Source of the DNA: Acholoe squamosa
Taxonomy: Eukaryota > Annelida > Polychaeta > Phyllodocida > Polynoidae
DNA length: 64,000 bases
Reading direction: 5' to 3'
Assembly: GCA_949317995.1 (NCBI GenBank)
Contig: OX439042.1
Coordinates: forward strand, 17,525,174 to 17,589,173
This document shows, one piece after another, positions 59,900 through 64,000 of this stretch; the stretch's first letter is position 1, and each line of letters starts with the position of its first letter. The position numbers were made by a program, and so were the translations under genes. Below the pieces are notes generated by a model that was not told where the DNA came from, made no database searches, and worked only from the letters and a program-made list of their open reading frames with translations.

Positions 59900-62800
59900 A
59901 ATGCTATTGGGCTTCGGGTTTTGGATTATGGAAATCGCCCCAGCTGGCTTTCTTGGAACTTGGTGCACAATTAGCTTGGTAATGAACTGGGCCTCCTAGT
60001 GATTTCTCAGTAATGAATCTATCATTATTTGCCAGACGGCCAATTATCACAATTCATTTGTACTATCATGCCTCACTAGTGGCTAACTGATGCATGCTTA
60101 ATATATTAATCTCACTTAAAACCCTACAAATAAACAGCAACAAAACAAGAAGAATATTGAGAAGATCTGGAAAGGTATTATCACTTAACTTCAGCAGAAA
60201 AATAAATTAATTCTTTTGGGAGACTTCAGTTCCAGACAAATCATAGTTGTCATGGTCAGATTCTCATTTCCATTTTGAAACTAAATATTTTCTTTTTTAT
60301 TCAGCTTTTTGTTGTTGTTTACCTCGAGGCCCCAATAGAGTATGGCATATCCCAACCAGCCCCTTCTCCTTTAACCATCCCTTCTCTTAACCATGAAACC
60401 AGAATGAAAAGGTTCAGTGCTGTTCAACGGCTGCATTAATATGTCTCCTAAACAAGGCAGCTCCCGTTTCATTTTATTAGGAATCTTTTAGATACAGCCG
60501 TTAATTCCCCAATGGCCCTTGAGTGCGTAAGCTACTCACGACATCAATTCACCATAGCCTTGGACTCATTCACATCAGACCCCCCCCCCCCCTCCCCACA
60601 CGTCACCATGGGTGAATCTGTGCAATAGGCCATTACCACCCCAACTACAAAGGCTGACCTGAGTAACTGTGAGCCATGTCCTCAGGATTTGTGAGTATAT
60701 CAGAGCAGCCCCCCTCAGTTTGTTCCCATAGACGTAGACGTAGCCTAAGGCAATGTACTGGATAATGAAACTCATTAGGACGGAGGTAAAGACCATAATT
60801 ACAACTGTGGTGATTATAGCCTTGGTCCGGGTTTGTGGTCCTTGTCTCATCCCGCAGTGTGTTTTGTGTCCCGAAAGGAGAGTCTAACACCTCTAGAATC
60901 AGTATTATTTGATTAGGTTGCATCCACATTGTGCTGATTGGCAGGACTTTTGTATCAAAGCTTTCTTTACTTCTTCTCCAGAGTTACACTGAGCCGTAGG
61001 AAATTAATAAAATGATTTAGATGCAGTTATGCTTTTGATGCCAGTTTCTAGGGTTTCTGGTTATGCATGGTTGAAGCTTTGCAATCTTGGTCTACAGGCA
61101 GTATAATCAGAGTCTTGAATCAGCTCCAACTATTATCATGAGTTACTCAGGATCAGTTCCGAGCTGCTCAGTTATATCTGGTGCCACTCAGAGCTGTTCA
61201 ATACAGCTCAGGTACCCTTAGAGCCTCTCGGTGCCCTATAATGGCTGTGAGTACTGCCCAGCATTGTTTACCGCCAGCTGCTCCGAGGTGCTCTGTAATG
61301 TCCAGCTGCAAGCCTCAAGGCAGCAGTGAGCAGCTCGGCCTGGTCTGGCTGGAGGCTACCAGGTCATACCATATTCCGCGGCTTGCTTCGGCTCCAGATA
61401 TAGGCCTAGCCCCAGGGCGAACCCCAAAGCCAAGAGATTGATACATACAGGGCAGCCAGACAGGACTAATAAGTACTACATCTGGTAATTGAGGTCTGAC
61501 TGACCAAATGAGCTATAGGGTAATAGAGGATGGCTGTTTGGTCAATCAGAGGTTTTGTTTTCTGTCCACAGGCAAGCCTATGTCGGGGAGGCCCAGCACC
61601 TCTATGGCTTCACTTTGCTTCTTGTAGTCTACCTTTCATACTTGCATGCCTATGGTGAATCCCTATTTTGTTAAACATATATGAATTGTTCAGCGCCACC
61701 AACGGGAGACTACCGGTATGTCAATTGTGGAAGGTTCAGAATCATATCTGCTCTATGCATTGTCGGCGGGCAACAGTCTGTGGAAGTTCTATACCTACCA
61801 TGTTGTGTCTAACCCAATAAATCAGTGTCAAGCGTTGGACCATCTGGTAGAGTAATTTAGTGAATGTTAATTCCCATGGAAATACACCTTTTAGACTACG
61901 CCACATCATACCAGAGGCTTTGTAGCAATGGAAATGTAACTGTTGTTAAAAGAATTAGGATAGTTTATAAACATCTAGTTGAAACTATATATAATTGGAT
62001 GGATAATTTCCATTTTACATAGATGTCTAGATTCTGCATTAACCGATCTATACAACTCTAACAAGTACGTTCATGTATCCTTGTCTAGATTGCCAATATA
62101 ATTAATGGTGCTAAGCTATTAGACCTACCAGAGTTATCATAATCACTCCGTAGATGGGAACATTGGCTTTGACTCGAACTGAGTATCATTGCATGTTCAT
62201 GCTGAAATTGATCAGACAAAGAAATAGAAATCTCTGCTTTTAAGATTTATCGATCATTACCTCATTTTTCCAAAGCCTCCAAATGGCAACATCACCAAGG
62301 CCTGCCTTGTATATAAGTGGGTGATGGGCTGCAGCTGACCCCTGCAATAGTCTGGTTGAAAGGATTAACCAGCAAATCCCTCATTCATAACGATGAGTAA
62401 CTCAATTTATCTCCAGACCTCCATGGAGCGCCATCAGTTGGCCTCCTCACCTGTAGGGGCGGCTATGGTTAATGGTGGATGGGTGTCATACTTGTAGTCT
62501 GCTGATAAGAGATTGGGGACTGATATCAAGTCAACGCTGGCCAACCACACCACCCACAAGTCAAGCAGGAAATTATATTCACCAGGGGGTTATGATATGT
62601 CAATGTCCCTATAAGTGATGCTCTATCACATGCCGTACCTTCGGCGGGGGATGTATCTATTTGGGTGGGTCATTGATTATATGTGAGACCATTGAGTTAT
62701 GGATGGAGCTATGTGGTTGGGTATCCTGCAATGATTCCATTATAGGGTTGGCATGTGCTCTCGTGATACAGTTGCCATATGGTCATTCAATCGTGATCTG

Positions 62801-64000
62801 CTTACAAGTGTACATAATTCATTCTAATGCAGTTGAACCTCTTTCAAAGCTGAACCCAATTGCTGTATATACATAGCTGTAATATTCCCCAAATATTCGA
62901 AAACAAGAGAGCTTGAAACCTGACACATGACATATGTAACTCACCTGCTGATGTTTTGGACAATTGACACAGTTCAAAACTTACCCATAGACTACAAAAA
63001 AGCGCCACTGAGTGTGTTTATGCACCAACCCACTAGCAATTAAATAGGATTAGAAATAACTAAAAAGATTACAAATAGCATGTTATCTTTCGTTGAGATA
63101 TATCTTTATAATTGTTTTAGAAGCATGCTCTCAAAACATTCCTGACGCATATCACAGTTCACATCAGCCAAGTATGAGGCACAGCGATAAACCGGTGACC
63201 CCCGTACCCTCAGCAGTAAATAAATATTGTATGCTGACCTGTAAGGCAGAAAGCTATTATGGTTCAACCTCTGGGACGTATTGTCTCCTAACTCACAATA
63301 CCGTCTTGAAGTCATCATGGGAACTGCCCCATTTAGGTATACCTCAACTGGTGCCTAATACAGGGAAAGCACTGATAACGTCTATCACAGACGGCCATGC
63401 CTATGCCCACTGCCGTATTGGGTGTAATCGAATGCTGATGACCCAGATGATTGGGTGACATGGCCACTGGACAGCCGGCAATAGGAAGGCCTTCTGCCAA
63501 TGGCCAACCTAGGACATGGTCCTAGTGGGCCGGTCCTGAGATGGTTCTGCTGTCTAGGAGCAATACTGATAGTCTGTTGCATATCTTAAGATTCCTAGGC
63601 TCAGCCCCTAGCAGTATTGGACACATATCGGTTCTATGCATACTGTTGTTCCTTGCTGTTAAAGGCCCCAAAATGTTGACTCATTATATTCATATATAGT
63701 ATGAATCCCTGCACAGGTGTATAGACTGACTCTCTGGTCAATACCCTCTGTGGCCTGCCAATTACCAAACAGGGGTAACGTACTGTACATCACGCCATAG
63801 TTCTCTCTGTTATACAATCAGAACATGCAAGATATATTGTCTGACAAGTGTATGATGTATCTTGTCATCTATCCTCCAAGACCCCTTCTCCTGTTGAATG
63901 GTGGTCTGCTATACATCCTCATCCAACACGAGATACTAATTATGGTAGCAAATGGGACAAAACAAAGGGTAGAGAGTACCTCCTGTTATCTCCAATCTTT
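59900..64000. other. non-coding DNA to window end
   Basis: GAGCTGCTC at 61161 and GAGCAGCTC at 61328; an oligo(C) run at 60580; CTCF-like words at 61693 and 62427. A strong acceptor (TTTTCTGTCCACAG ending 61571) is followed by a frame that is phase-compatible with the exon at 41018 (QAYVGEAQHLYGFTLL), but no good donor and no recognisable domain, so it is not called as an exon. A hydrophobic frame on the minus strand at 60575-60850 overlaps a second open frame and is not supported. Confidence 0.35.

Noticed and set aside
60575..60929. Hydrophobic 91-codon frame on the minus strand
   Set aside because: A second open frame overlaps it and neither has splice signals or similarity that I recognise.

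Overview
This is a stretch of gene-poor animal nuclear DNA, most likely from a marine invertebrate; I cannot name the species. The evidence is a tRNA-derived SINE, a 5'-truncated poly(A)-tailed LINE with an intact reverse transcriptase, many short inverted-repeat DNA elements (MITEs), GT-AG style splice signals, CpG-containing GC-rich islands and CTCF/NRF-1/CRE-like sites. No prokaryotic gene organisation, rRNA, CRISPR array or intact tRNA gene is visible. Almost all of the ORFs of 60-140 codons look like chance readings of non-coding or repeat DNA.

Layout: 1-3.7 kb holds SINE and MITE remnants. 3.7-5.6 kb is a LINE on the minus strand. 6.3-6.9 kb is a promoter-like block with CRE-type sites and a TATA box. 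8.5-9.2 kb is a cluster of degraded TTAA-type hairpin elements. 10.4-12.7 kb is a repeat complex ending in a 1.8 kb element with 16-bp terminal inverted repeats and two internal tandem arrays. 15-19.9 kb is GC- and CpG-rich. It leads into the only gene start I can support: a signal-peptide exon at 19884 on the plus strand with a splice donor. A phase-compatible 33-nt exon lies 21 kb downstream at 41018. If that link is right, the middle of the window is one long intron full of mobile elements.

Between 24 and 60 kb there are at least six distinct inverted-repeat families. Two of them (273/322 bp with 5-bp target duplications; 263/263 bp) each occur as a pair of copies in opposite orientation. 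Another occurs as two ~745-bp copies abutted head to tail. One palindromic family is present as two complete copies and one half copy.

The most striking unexplained signal is the 9-mer GAGCWGCTC, often extended to TGAGCWGCTCA. I find it 26 times, against about 0.5 expected. It lies in clusters that partly coincide with ACGTCA (CRE-like) clusters. It looks like a binding site for a dimeric factor, or the scar of an unknown process, rather than part of one repeat, because the flanks differ. No complete protein-coding gene other than the LINE ORF is visible, so functional statements about the cellular gene are limited.
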